From Lithodes maja (Eukaryota; Arthropoda; Malacostraca; Decapoda; Lithodidae): a DNA stretch of 64,000 nt. The notes below the pieces were generated by a model that was given only the letters and a program-made list of their open reading frames with translations, searched no databases and had not been told where the DNA came from. Location: positions 62,001-126,000 of the forward strand of contig JBAKBP010001390.1 in the NCBI GenBank assembly GCA_037953745.1, written 5' to 3'. Positions within the stretch are counted from its first letter, which is position 1. Each line of letters opens with the position of its first letter. Both the position numbers and the translations under genes were made by a program. This document shows positions 40,935-50,860 of the stretch, piece after piece.

Positions 40935-41056
40935 GTGAGTAACCCGTTCTAAAGCAAGGGGGGTCTTTTGGGATCCCCTTGCATTGCTCCATTAGTTTGG
41001 TGAATATTAGACATTTTGCTTTATTTATTTGGTAATTATAAGACATTTTACCTTAA

Positions 41057-41261
41057 CCCCTTCTGTACCTGTGACATATTTTGCATTATATTCTGGCAAC
41101 TATTAGGCGATTTTATTCAGCTTAGGAAGGACGTCTACCCATTAAAAGGCTACGAATGATCCCACTTAACATTTTTACTATCACTGATCCTTCTCAAGCT
41201 GCACAAAATCGTATAAATATAGCTAGAAGAAAATGAAAAAGACGCTGCGGTACAGAAGGGG
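41057..41261. mobile_element. TTAA MITE, family C copy 5 (best preserved)
   Basis: TTAA 41053-41056 and 41262-41265. Left end CCCCTTCTGTACCTGTGACA; inverted right end CCCCTTCTGTACCGCAGCG. The right TTAA is shared with family D. Confidence 0.85.
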
Positions 41262-41265
41262 TTAA

Positions 41266-41474
41266 GCCGGTATCACACGAGTGCTTTTTCCTTCAACATT
41301 TATCCTCAACACTGGTCTGGCAGCTTATGAGGCCAACATTTATAATATTTCGGTTGTCTAAGTTCATCTATTAGCAGTCTAGTTTCCGATAGCAGTTCAA
41401 AATAATCCCGAAATGTTACCAGAAATTTTTTGATCATCGAATGTTGACCATAAAAGCTCTCGTGTGATACCGGC
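41266..41474. mobile_element. TIR MITE, family D copy 2
   Basis: Left end GCCGGTATCACACGAGTGC, right end inverted GCCGGTATCACACGAGAGC, 19-bp TIR with one mismatch. Flanks TTAA and ATAA. Confidence 0.85.
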
Positions 41475-41550
41475 ATAACCCTTTCTAATTCAAGGGGGGT
41501 CTTTCGGGATCCCCCTGCTTTGCTCCATTTGTTTGGTGAATATTAGACAG

Positions 41551-41630
41551 TTTCGAACTCGGGACACCACCCAGAACATTATCTAAACCATTACACCACC
41601 ATTACACCACCAACACAGTTATAAGACTAT
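41551..41630 (-). mobile_element. tRNA-derived SINE head, family S2
   Basis: Inverted GTGTAATGGTTTAGATAATG and GTGTCCCGAGTTCGAAAC. The ATTACACCACC word is duplicated. Confidence 0.5.
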
Positions 41631-41771
41631 TTACCTTATTCAGGTTTCAAGCTTTCTGAAAGAGCCTCCAAGTTTTGAGACACCGGCATTTAGCCGAGAC
41701 ATTATTTGGTTCTACCAAAACATTAACGTGAAGGGGTGCGGGAGGTTAGAATATTCAGTTATATATATATA

Positions 41772-41905
41772 TGGGGAGGTGTGGTGGAGTGGTCTTGCCA
41801 CTGGCCTGGTAATCCAAAGGTCCCGGGTTCAAATCCCGATGTATCAATGGGAAGATATTATTGGGATGGAATTTGTGCTGTACCTGGTATCAGTGCGGGG
41901 GGTTA
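41772..41905 (+). mobile_element. tRNA-derived SINE, family S3
   Basis: A tRNA-like head: GTGGTGGAGTGGTCTTGCCA (box A region), AAGGTCCCGGGTTCAAATCC (box B). It then runs into a non-tRNA body. The flanking phrase AATATTCAGTTATATATATA appears on both sides (41750 and 41907), a likely target duplication. Confidence 0.65.
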
Positions 41906-41975
41906 TAATATTCAGTTATATATATATATTATCTTATTTTAAATATACTACTAGAGTGGGGGATAAATAGACAGT

Positions 41976-42764
41976 CATTTAGAAGTTCGTATACTTTATT
42001 TAACAAATTTGCTACTACACTAATAACTGTTTCTCTGTTCAGGCCGAGATGAGTTCAAGACACGGATTGAATATTACGTCGACCTACCATAGGTTGTACT
42101 TTGGAACCCTAAAGCTCCCGTTACTCCCTATTTGTATTCTCACTATTCAGGTATTGACTCAAGTCGGCTTCGATCCAAAGGCACGTTGCTAGTTTCTAAA
42201 ATAATATGTTTTTTACCGAGCCCTGCTGTGTCTACTTCAGAGACCAGGGCATTAATGAATCATACCTTTATTCACCTATCTAAAACAAGAGTTATATTCC
42301 TATATTAAACTTCAGAATGATATACTTCTACCGGGCATATTGTGTCTACTCCAGAGACCAAGGCGTTACTACATATTATGACCTCTCAATTAAGATTTCC
42401 TCTTCAACATGTACATTACATTTACTCATATGACAAAGGCATTGTTACAATTTTATCTCAATTGTCTTATCTAAACACTCTTTGATTATTTAATATTCTC
42501 GTTACCTCATACCATATGATAACTCAAATGACCAGGGTGTTGTTACAAGTTACCTCTCTACAACGCTCTTTGATTATACAATATATTTACTCCTATGAAC
42601 AGGGCGTTACTACAAGTTACCCCAATTGCCCTCTCTAACACACTCTTTGATTGTACAACATATTTACTCAAATGAACAGGGCGTTTCTACACTTGACCTT
42701 GATTGCCCCTATCGAGAGAACCCTCAGATTATACGTTCGCGTAATCCTATTACAAACAAGTTAT
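41976..42764. other. Unassigned region with a decayed ~75-bp repeat
   Basis: From about 42240 units with GACCAGGGCGTT, ACAAGTTACCTC and CTCTTTGATTATACAATATA recur four to five times before the 21-bp array. No coding signal. It may be part of an unrecognised LTR-type element. Confidence 0.4.
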
Positions 42765-43391
42765 ATTCACATATCACCTAGTTATATTCACATATCACCT
42801 AGTTATATTCACATATCACCTAGTTATATTCACATATCACCTAGTTATATTCACATATCACCTAGTTATATTCACATATCACCTAGTTATATTCACATAT
42901 CACCTAGTTATATTCACATATCACCTAGTTATATTCACATATCACCTAGTTATATTCACATATCACCTAGTTATATTCACATATCACCTAGTTATATTCA
43001 CATACCACCTAGTTATATTCACATACCACCTAGTTATATTCACATACCACCTAGTTATATTCACATACCACCTAGTTATATTCACATATCACCTAGTTAT
43101 ATTCACATATCACCTAGTTATATTCACATATCACCTAGTTATATTCACATATCACCTAGTTATATTCACATATCACCTAGTTATATTCACATATCACCTA
43201 GTTATATTCACATACCACCTAGTTATATTCACATACCACCTAGTTATATTCACATATCACCTAGTTATATTCACATATCACCTAGTTATATTCACATATC
43301 ACCTAGTTATATTCACATATCACCTAGTTATATTCACATATCACCTAGTTATATTCACATATCACCTAGTTATATTCACATACCACCTAGT
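42765..43391. repeat. 21-bp minisatellite, ~30 copies
   Basis: Unit TTATATTCACATATCACCTA G. A TATC/TACC variant forms blocks (four units near 43003-43080, two near 43208-43240, one at the end), showing block-wise spread. The period of 21 keeps a 248-codon frame open, which is not a gene. Confidence 0.93.
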
Positions 43392-45119
43392 CAATAATAA
43401 TTCTTTACCTAATGTAAACAGTACCTCAAAACCTCTACATGGACAAGATTCTCCGCTTTAATCCTTTATATAGATTCTTATGATCACAATATTATCCTGA
43501 ACGTAACACCCATAACGTAACGCTCAACACAGAACTGACCGAAATTCCTTTAACTATGGTAATAGATTGTGTTTCCTTTATAACAAAACATTTCGTTGAT
43601 CATACTGACTAGTGTCCTTCCTATCTATTTCTCAAACTAAAACTAATCTACTGGCAACTATTATTTATTTTCCCTGAACCATGTAGTTGCATGTCTATCC
43701 TCAAGAATTATTCCCTTTTACTTTACTATTGATATGTAAGTGCTGTCCTATCAGATCCTATACTAGTTATAGCTATTCGGCATGGAGCCTTTTCGAACAA
43801 GAATAACTATTTCCCTCTCAACACATCATCATTTTATTTATATACATAAGTCTAGTCTCTTTTCTCTTTAGTCTGTCCTATAAGGACACATCAAATATTT
43901 AAGGAACCACTGGGTTAGTCAAGCATATTCTCTCTTTCTTTAAGTCTGGTTCGGGCCCAATATGGGTCCTTTAAAAATATATATTGTTTACTGTTAGGTG
44001 TATGTGCTGGAACAATTTTACCACCTCAGAGCTGGCCAATAGCTCTTCTGGAAATTCTCGCTCCCGTCTACTATTTGTCGTCCCTCTTGAATCGCTTGGC
44101 TGTGGATATGCAAGCCAGCTATGTGACGACAGGCGGCCGGATACTAAAGGTGTATCCGCCTAGTAGGAGAGAGTGAGGCTAGGCCCGCTGTGGTCTTTAG
44201 TGTAACATTCGGCGAGGGCTGGGTGGCTGGAATACGTGGTTCCTAGTTCCCTTTTGTGCCCAAGCGAGAGACAGGAAGTTGGTTGCAAGAAGCTCGCCCA
44301 GTTGGTTCCGAGAGGTGAATGACGGCTGCACCGACCGACCGACCGATGGCTGGAGTAAAGATATAAGCAACTATTACAAATATATATGGGAGGAGTTGGG
44401 GAGCATGGGAGTTGAAGATATTTTGGTGAGTGATTGGAGGGTTTGTGGGATTGGTATAAGAACAAGGTAAAGAGAGAAGTTAGAAATAAAGTAGAAGAGT
44501 AAAATAGGTTCCGGGCTCAACCAGAATGCTCCATTATTTCTTTACTATACATATATGATATATTAATAGTCGTTTCATTGTAGTCGGTGGTGTGTCATTG
44601 TATGCCTGTTTTCACTTCTTAATAATGTATCCTATAATTCGTGGATACGTAGCAATTAGCTCGGTCCAGAACAGCTCAGCTCCTCTTCCTGTTGCCTCTC
44701 ACTACTCTCACTTCAATATTAAAACCAATGAATATTTATTTAAATCACGTCCTCCCGAACACACCCGAAGAAGCTTGTCCGGCAAAAACAGGCTAGATGC
44801 AGTATCGCACCAATTCCCGCCCGACAAGCCTCCCAAAAATGCTGTTCAGAGATTCAGTGTATAAGCGTCCTCCCAAGCACTCCCCCGACCAAGCCCCCGT
44901 CTCTGATCGGCGGGATATTGTATTATCCCACCGGACAGATCACGAGAACCCAGCAGCGGAAAGTGATCAGAGATTCTGCTAACCTAATCTACTCTGTACA
45001 TAGATAATATTATGCAAACATAGTTACACACAAGATTAGATGGCTGTATATTTCAGATACTTAAAATTCGAGTTCATTAAAACTTTTATTATTTAAAACT
45101 TATTCCTAGTTAAAAACTT
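43392..45119. other. No supportable gene
   Basis: AT-rich sequence to about 43980, then a more GC-balanced stretch (44000-44470, 44590-44990) with short frames that match no family I know. A TATA-like run lies at 43975-43985. It may contain a solo LTR. Nothing firm. Confidence 0.3.
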
Positions 45120-45172
45120 ATGATTAGATGGAGGGCGGCACAAAGAGATGGAAGGAGGTGGTGTCCTGACCG

Positions 45173-45195
45173 TCGCGGGAAAAAGTCCCGCGACC
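45173..45195. repeat. GC-rich hairpin in the LINE 3'UTR
   Basis: GTCGCGGGA, a 5-bp A-rich loop, then the exact complement TCCCGCGAC. Confidence 0.75.
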
Positions 45196-45435
45196 TTGGT
45201 CACGCCCATCCACAGCGGCACTGGCACTTGCCTACGAGTGGTTCAGCCCAACCCAGGAAGTCTGATGGTAGTCCGAGACACCACATTGTTTGGGTTATCT
45301 CAGACCACTCATCCACCCCCGATAGCTTGGGAGAGGCCTAGTCAAACGGTGGGGCCGCCGCGCACTGTCCGCTTGACTCCCTCCCACCCCTCAACCCACT
45401 CCCCACATTAAGAAAAGGTTAATGTTATGCTGGTT

Positions 45436-45629
45436 GGAGCAGTCACCTTGGTGGCTGCCCCACACAGCACATCCCAGTATGTGTGTATTGATTAAAAAGT
45501 TGGAAGGTTAGCGTTGGTTGGGGCAGCCACCTTGGTGGCTGCTCCACACAACACATCTTATTATGTCTATATCCACTCAAAAGCTGGTAGGTTAGCACTG
45601 GTTGGGGCAGCCACCTAGGTGGCTGCCCC
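45436..45629. repeat. Three 84-bp tandem units, each with a 26-bp palindromic hairpin
   Basis: Hairpins at 45436-45461, 45520-45545 and 45604-45629, exactly 84 bp apart. The third (GGGGCAGCCACCTAGGTGGC then TGCCCC) is a perfect palindrome. The other two have TT in the centre and one or two mismatched pairs that stay pairable as G-U in RNA. They lie in the 3'UTR of the Jockey/R1-like LINE, 40-230 bp behind the ORF2 stop. Confidence 0.9.
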
Positions 45630-45669
45630 ACACAGCACTTCTTAGTAGGTTAGTTTTTGGTTTGATTAC

Positions 45670-48410
45670 TTAGTTAAAGGTATATATGGGAAGAGGATTG
45701 TCGAGCTGTGCTGCATCATAGCTGCTCTTGAAAAAATAAGGTTGATGTCGGATCAGTTCAATGTCGGGAAATAATTGATTAAATTGTGTGTCTATATCTA
45801 GTAAACTTACCTTGTCCCAAGTTACTTTTGCTTGTTCATGTAATATTAAATTTATAGGTTGCATATGTGAACGGTTGTGCAGCTCTTCGCTTCTGATTAG
45901 TTCTGGGTAGTGTATGTTGTGGATAAATTTTAAGCATTTGTTTTGACAAACTTGTGTAGTTTGTTCATTAGGTTTGGTCTAATTATATTTAATGGTGAGG
46001 CTGGGTATGTTAGGACAGATCTTACAAGTGCCATATATAATTTTTCTTTGGTCTGTATTGATGTGTCTTTAAAAATGGATATATCATTAAGGACTTTTTT
46101 ACATCTTCTGACTTTTTCACTTACGAAGGATTGATAACCATTTTTGGTAATTTTTAACCCCAGAACTGTACCTTCGTTTGAGTAGTTAATAATATTATTG
46201 TTTATTTCTAGAGGTGGATAGGTTTTCTTAGTTAGTGGAATAACTTTAAATTTTTGTAAATTAGTTTTTATCTTCCACATTTTTTCGAAGGTGTTAATTG
46301 ATTCAATCGCTCTCTTTACGCTTCTGACTGCCATGTTAGTTGATTTACTTGGAACTGAGATTATTTGAGTAATGTCATCAGCGTAGATTACATGCTCACT
46401 GTTTGGCGTTGGTTGTGGCATATCAGAGGTGTATATTGCATATAAGAGAGCGGATAGGCATCCTCCCTGGGGGACTCCACTTTGTAATAAGAATTTGGGA
46501 CCCAAAACCTTTCCTATTTGTATTTGGGCATATCTGTCTTGTAGGTATGAGCATAGAAGCCTTTCAATGTTTGTATGTAGGCCAAGGTTGAGTAATTTAT
46601 ATTGCAATCCCATGTGCCAGACTTTATCAAAAGCCTTTGACACATCACGAAGTATCATTATAGTTTGATGTCCTTGAGATTTTGATTTTGCTATAATTTC
46701 TGTAATTATTGCAATGGCTGTTTGAGTACCTCTATACTTTCGAAAACCATGTTGTCTTGGATTCATTGTGTTCTCTAATTGCGGAATAATTCTGTTGTGT
46801 ATTATTTTTTCTAACAACTTGCCTAAGAATTCCAATAGCGATATGGGTCTATAGTTGGATATTAGTGTTTTATCTTTGTTTGCTTTAGGTATGAATATCA
46901 TTTTAGCAGTTTTAAAGGCACTCGGGAAATAACCTACCGATAGTATAGCGTTGAAAATATGGATAATGGACGAGATTATATTTTGTGGTGCATTCAAAAT
47001 CATATTTCTTGTTATTCCTGATGTTCCTGGCGATTTTTCCTTAAAAGATCTTAGTGTGTGAAAAAACTCAACCTCATTTATAAGTCTAAGATCTCGAATT
47101 CTGCCAAGATCTACACGGGCAAATGATTCCATCCTGTTTGCATTATTGATCATCCATCTATTTATAGTGTTTTCATGCAGTCTGTCAAATTCTTGATTTT
47201 CTTCATCACTAATTTTAAATGTATTAGCCCACTCTCTTCTAAATGCTGCTTCTATATCTTTATCACTCTCCAACTCCACTCCGTTGTGATCTTTAATTTT
47301 GTATACCCTGTCTTCTCTGGTACCAATTATTTTTGTTATATTTCTCCAAAAGACCTTAGGATCTCTTTCTTCATTTATATTGTAAATAACCCTGTCCCAT
47401 TTATTCTTAGCTGAAACAATACATTCTTCTTTTAGTTCTGCTTGTATTCTTTTTATGTTATCCATTACCGTTTTGTCCGCTCCAAATAATTCAATATAAG
47501 ACTTAAGATTAACGAACACTGTTTGTAGCATTCTCATTCGGTCTGTTATTTTATTATGTGGTAAAGTTTTGTATGTTGTCTTAGGAATATTATTTTCAGC
47601 AGCCATTTTTATTGCATTTGTTACTTTATTTATTTCATCCTCAATACCAACTATTGGTTTGTTTTCTAGGTTAGGAATTTCATAGTTATTTAAGTCTCCT
47701 TTATACTCATCCCATCTGGCTTTACTCATGGCAAATCTTTCTTGTACAGGTATTTGAATTGGGCTAGTTGATAATGTAAATATGATAGGTACATGATCAC
47801 TAATGGTGATCGGACCTTGTTGGATATGGTAATTATGATATGTTTTATTATTGGTTAGTATTATATCTGGATTGCTTGTAGTTCTATGGCCAAGAAAAGT
47901 ATAGAAGTGTGGGCCAATAAATCTTAATCTACCAGTGTTGATCAATGTGTTAATTCCTCTACCTACGTTATTCATATCATTATTGCCGAATATGGTATGT
48001 CTTGCATTAAAATCTCCTATTATATATGTTGGTTGGGTGAAATTCATAAGGTTAATGAAGTCAGGGTAAGGTAAGTAAGGTCTTCTAGGTGGAAGATAGA
48101 GAGTTGCAATAATTATGTCTCCAGTTGTTGTTGATACTTTGATGGCCAAACAGTCACTTTGAAAGTTGTCTATAATGTTGTGCTTTATATGTTTTTTCAC
48201 AGCAATTGCAGTTCCGTCATGCATTTCATTATTTTTATTTGATTGGTAAATTACGTAATTTAATATTTTAATTTTTTCATTATCTACCTGACCATGGCTA
48301 TTTAGCAAAATAATGTCTGGGTCAATCTCTGCATATGTATTTAATAGTTGTACTTTGTGTGTTTTCCAGTGTCTTACATTGTGTTGCATTATTTTGAATG
48401 TTATGTTCAT
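45670..48410 (-). pseudogene. LINE ORF2, APE endonuclease + reverse transcriptase, one frameshift
   Basis: 826 codons (48410-45930), then about 85 more in another frame to 45670. APE endonuclease: MQHNVRHWKTHKVQLL, IILLNSHG, YIIGDFNARHTIFG, SDHVPIIFTL. RT: SNYRPISLLEFLGKLLEKII, ILRDVSKAFDKVWHMG (motif A), LQSGVPQGGCLSALLYAIYT (B), HVIYADDITQI (C), VLGLKITKNGY (E). At about 45935-45945 a one-base loss near FVKTN brings an early stop. The next frame continues CLKFIHNIHYPELI to the natural end PLPIYTFN. Only the last tenth is affected, so the break is recent. Jockey/R1-type by architecture; exact clade not decided. Confidence 0.85.
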
Positions 48411-49993
48411 ATTTTACTTATTCGCTTTGACTGGTGATCTGGTGTGGTTCTTGTCTCTAGGCCATTTCTTTTCTTCCTGAAGGTAGACTCATCTAGCTTC
48501 TTAAATACTGTTTGTTTGTATTTTATTTGGTCAGCATTTAGCAGGGCCTGCACAAGTTTTTCTTCATATTCTTTATTTGTATATACCCATTTGATATTTC
48601 CCTGCATAATGCCTGTTATGATTTCCTTGTGGGTTGTTTGAGGTCGTCGGTTAAAGTTTTGACCTATGTAAAAGGTAAGATCTAGTGTATCTGCACTCCA
48701 TGTTGATTTAGATTGTTGACTGTTTTCTTTATTGATGGCTCCTGTCTCTCTTCCTATTGACTTTCTTCTGTTTGTTGTATCATTATTCTGCAATTCTCTT
48801 ATAGGTTTAGCAGTTGTAGTACTTTCCGGGTTGTGGGTTTTGGATTGTACTTGCTGGTCTGTATCAGTAGATCGTATACCTATGGCTTGTTCAAGTGCTG
48901 GGGGTTGTGCTATGATTTGTTGTGTGCTTTCTTCCATATTGTTGATGTTTGCTGATACTTCGTTCATTCTGGGTTCTGTTGTTGTATATGAGGCTTGTAG
49001 TACCTTACTTGAGTTTGGATTTTCGGGGAACCACATCTCCTCTATTCCGTTCTCTTTGAGCATCTTGTTTAATTCTGTCTTGTAGCATCCGGGGTTACTG
49101 ATATTCATGACATGTGCATGCAGTATGCATATTAGGAGGTTTGTATGTTTGATCTCGCTGAGGTTAATGGTTGTCTTTGATTCGTGATGTGGGGTCGCTT
49201 CCTTTGTGGCTGCCTTCACAATACTTGCAAAAGTTTGATTTTCTTTGATCAGTTTGTCCTGGGCCTTCTCCTCCAACTTCAGTTTCATCTTTTCTTTTCT
49301 TATTGGACAACTCATTGCAAGCGCTCTGTGTTCAGTTTTAGGTCTATCTTGTTTTATGCAATTTATACATGCTTTATTTTGGTTACTGCAGTTATCCCAC
49401 TTATGACCGTGTTGTCCACATTCTGAGCATGTCATATTTGGTTCTTTGCAGTCTCTAGTTTGGTGGTCTTCCACTGCTAAACATCTGAAGCAGGTCAGAA
49501 GGTTTGCAAAAGTCTCTCGTTGGCATTGATTAGGTGTGATGCTCATGTTGAAGGCTAAAATGCCTCTCTCTAGTACATTATCAGCCATGGCAGTTTCTTT
49601 CAGTCGGATTTTCAGCAGATGTGTAAATTCACGGATCTTTATTACCTCATCTATTTTTAGCCATTCGTTCTTATCTTCTATTTCCTGTTTCAGCTCTTCC
49701 TTGCTATGACTGCCGATGTGATTATCTATTTGTTTAATAAACACTGTCCGTCTAGCCCTTACTTCTGGAGGAATCACAATCTCTATGCCATTTTTCTTGT
49801 ACATATCAATGGCTTCCTGCTGCAGCAATTTATCTGCCTCTTCTTCGCTTCTGCATATTGCCTTATATCCATCATACGTTGGGAAAAAACGTGCAAATGC
49901 TATATGGAAATTCTGGTAGGCAATCTGCGATATTCGTTGGACAGAAGTGTCTTTCTCTTTATCTATTATTTTCAGTCGGACTTTGGAAGACAT
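48407..49993 (-). CDS. LINE ORF1, gag-like protein with zinc knuckles
   Basis: 528 codons, intact. The N-terminal 150 residues are Lys/Glu-rich. About residues 165-230 hold three CCHC-type knuckles: CFRCLAVEDHQTRDC, CSECGQHGHKWDNC, CINCIKQDRPKTEHRALAMSC. The C-terminal half is Gln/Thr/Asn-rich. Such proteins bind the element RNA and form the RNP with ORF2. Its stop overlaps the ORF2 start in ATGA (48407-48410), suggesting reinitiation for ORF2 translation. Start MSSKVRLKI at 49993. Confidence 0.85.
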   Translation of the reverse strand: MSSKVRLKIIDKEKDTSVQRISQIAYQNFHIAFARFFPTYDGYKAICRSEEEADKLLQQEAIDMYKKNGIEIVIPPEVRARRTVFIKQIDNHIGSHSKEELKQEIEDKNEWLKIDEVIKIREFTHLLKIRLKETAMADNVLERGILAFNMSITPNQCQRETFANLLTCFRCLAVEDHQTRDCKEPNMTCSECGQHGHKWDNCSNQNKACINCIKQDRPKTEHRALAMSCPIRKEKMKLKLEEKAQDKLIKENQTFASIVKAATKEATPHHESKTTINLSEIKHTNLLICILHAHVMNISNPGCYKTELNKMLKENGIEEMWFPENPNSSKVLQASYTTTEPRMNEVSANINNMEESTQQIIAQPPALEQAIGIRSTDTDQQVQSKTHNPESTTTAKPIRELQNNDTTNRRKSIGRETGAINKENSQQSKSTWSADTLDLTFYIGQNFNRRPQTTHKEIITGIMQGNIKWVYTNKEYEEKLVQALLNADQIKYKQTVFKKLDESTFRKKRNGLETRTTPDHQSKRISKI

Positions 49994-50860
49994 TATCTAA
50001 AGTGAGAGTTCAGTATTTCATGTCTCAATGATGGTTAATCTATTAACAGTGGTGGAAACTTATTACAGTAAGGAGAGGATACGAGAGTAAAGGGGGATAT
50101 GAGTGAGAGAGGTTAAGTATAGAGTTTCTGGGCACCAATTGGATGGGTGACCCTATGAAAACATCAAAAGAGAAACGACTTTGGGGTTAGAGTGGCGGAA
50201 TGATATGTGCTGCCTCTTTCTGATTGGTTGATGGAGTTCACACTTGATCCACATACAATATGAAGCTCTCCCAGAAGGCTACGGTAAAAACAACTCAAAA
50301 GGATTGTGACGTTACAACAAGTGGGAAATCACAAGAATTTAGTTAAAATAATGAAATGTAAAACAAAGGCAACAAAACTCAAAAGGAATGTGACGTTAAA
50401 ACAAGTGAGCAATTTGAACTCTGTTAAAAACAAAATAAATAAAAGGTGCAAAGTTTAAAGTTAAAAGCTCTCAGGCCAGCCACCGCCTAATCCCTGCACT
50501 GGTTTCAGCAGATAAAACCTAATTCTAAGTGCCCTTAGTGTCACCCTACGGATGACACCTATTATCTAAACCTGCCTAGCGCCTTGGGCTGCCAGCACCC
50601 CTTAACCACCAGCCTCTAAAGGCTGTCGAATGGTGTTTGAGTACCAGTGCCACTGGAGCGTCTAACCCCTAACAATACCCTGCTGCCAACTTTTCCTCCC
50701 TCAGCTCCTAATGAGCCCCCCTCATGGAACCACCCTGCGGTGGCCCTTCAGGGTTCGATTCGGTACTAAAGAAGGCAGCGTCTACTGGGTGGGACGGGCA
50801 AGTAATAAAAAAAAAAAGAAAGGGTGCTGAAACCAGTCCAGGTAAAAAACGGCAGAGACC
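49994..50860 (-). other. Probable 5'UTR of the Jockey/R1-like LINE
   Basis: Contains a repeated phrase (CAAAAGGATTGTGACGTTAC and CAAAAGGAATGTGACGTTAA, about 50298 and 50376) and GC-richer sequence at 50480-50790. No frame. Confidence 0.45.

Larger units (their letters stand above)
40943..41560. repeat. ~80-bp direct duplication around two MITEs
   Basis: 40943-41025 and 41477-41560 share AAGGGGGGTCTTTTGGGATC, TTTGGTGAATATTAGACA and neighbouring bases. Family C (41057-41261) and family D (41266-41474) lie between. Confidence 0.7.
45120..50860 (-). mobile_element. Jockey/R1-like LINE, near full length
   Basis: Minus strand: 5'UTR (about 50860-49994), ORF1 (49993-48407), ORF2 (48410-45670, one frameshift), 3'UTR with tandem hairpins (45650-45430) and a further GC hairpin near 45180. 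The outer limits are estimates from where repeat-like sequence ends. Confidence 0.7.

Noticed and set aside
38404..40131. 575-codon minus-strand frame with 26-residue period
   Set aside because: 78-bp satellite; Cys/His content comes from the repeat, and it is antisense to an intron of the host gene.
38404..40372. CRISPR-like array
   Set aside because: Units are contiguous with no unique spacers; eukaryotic satellite.
42651..43397. 248-codon SYIHISP frame
   Set aside because: 21-bp minisatellite.
44160..44470. Possible further TSP1 exon near 44.3 kb
   Set aside because: The frame has isolated Cys and Trp but no W-x-x-W/C spacing, and no phase-0 acceptor that would continue exon 10.
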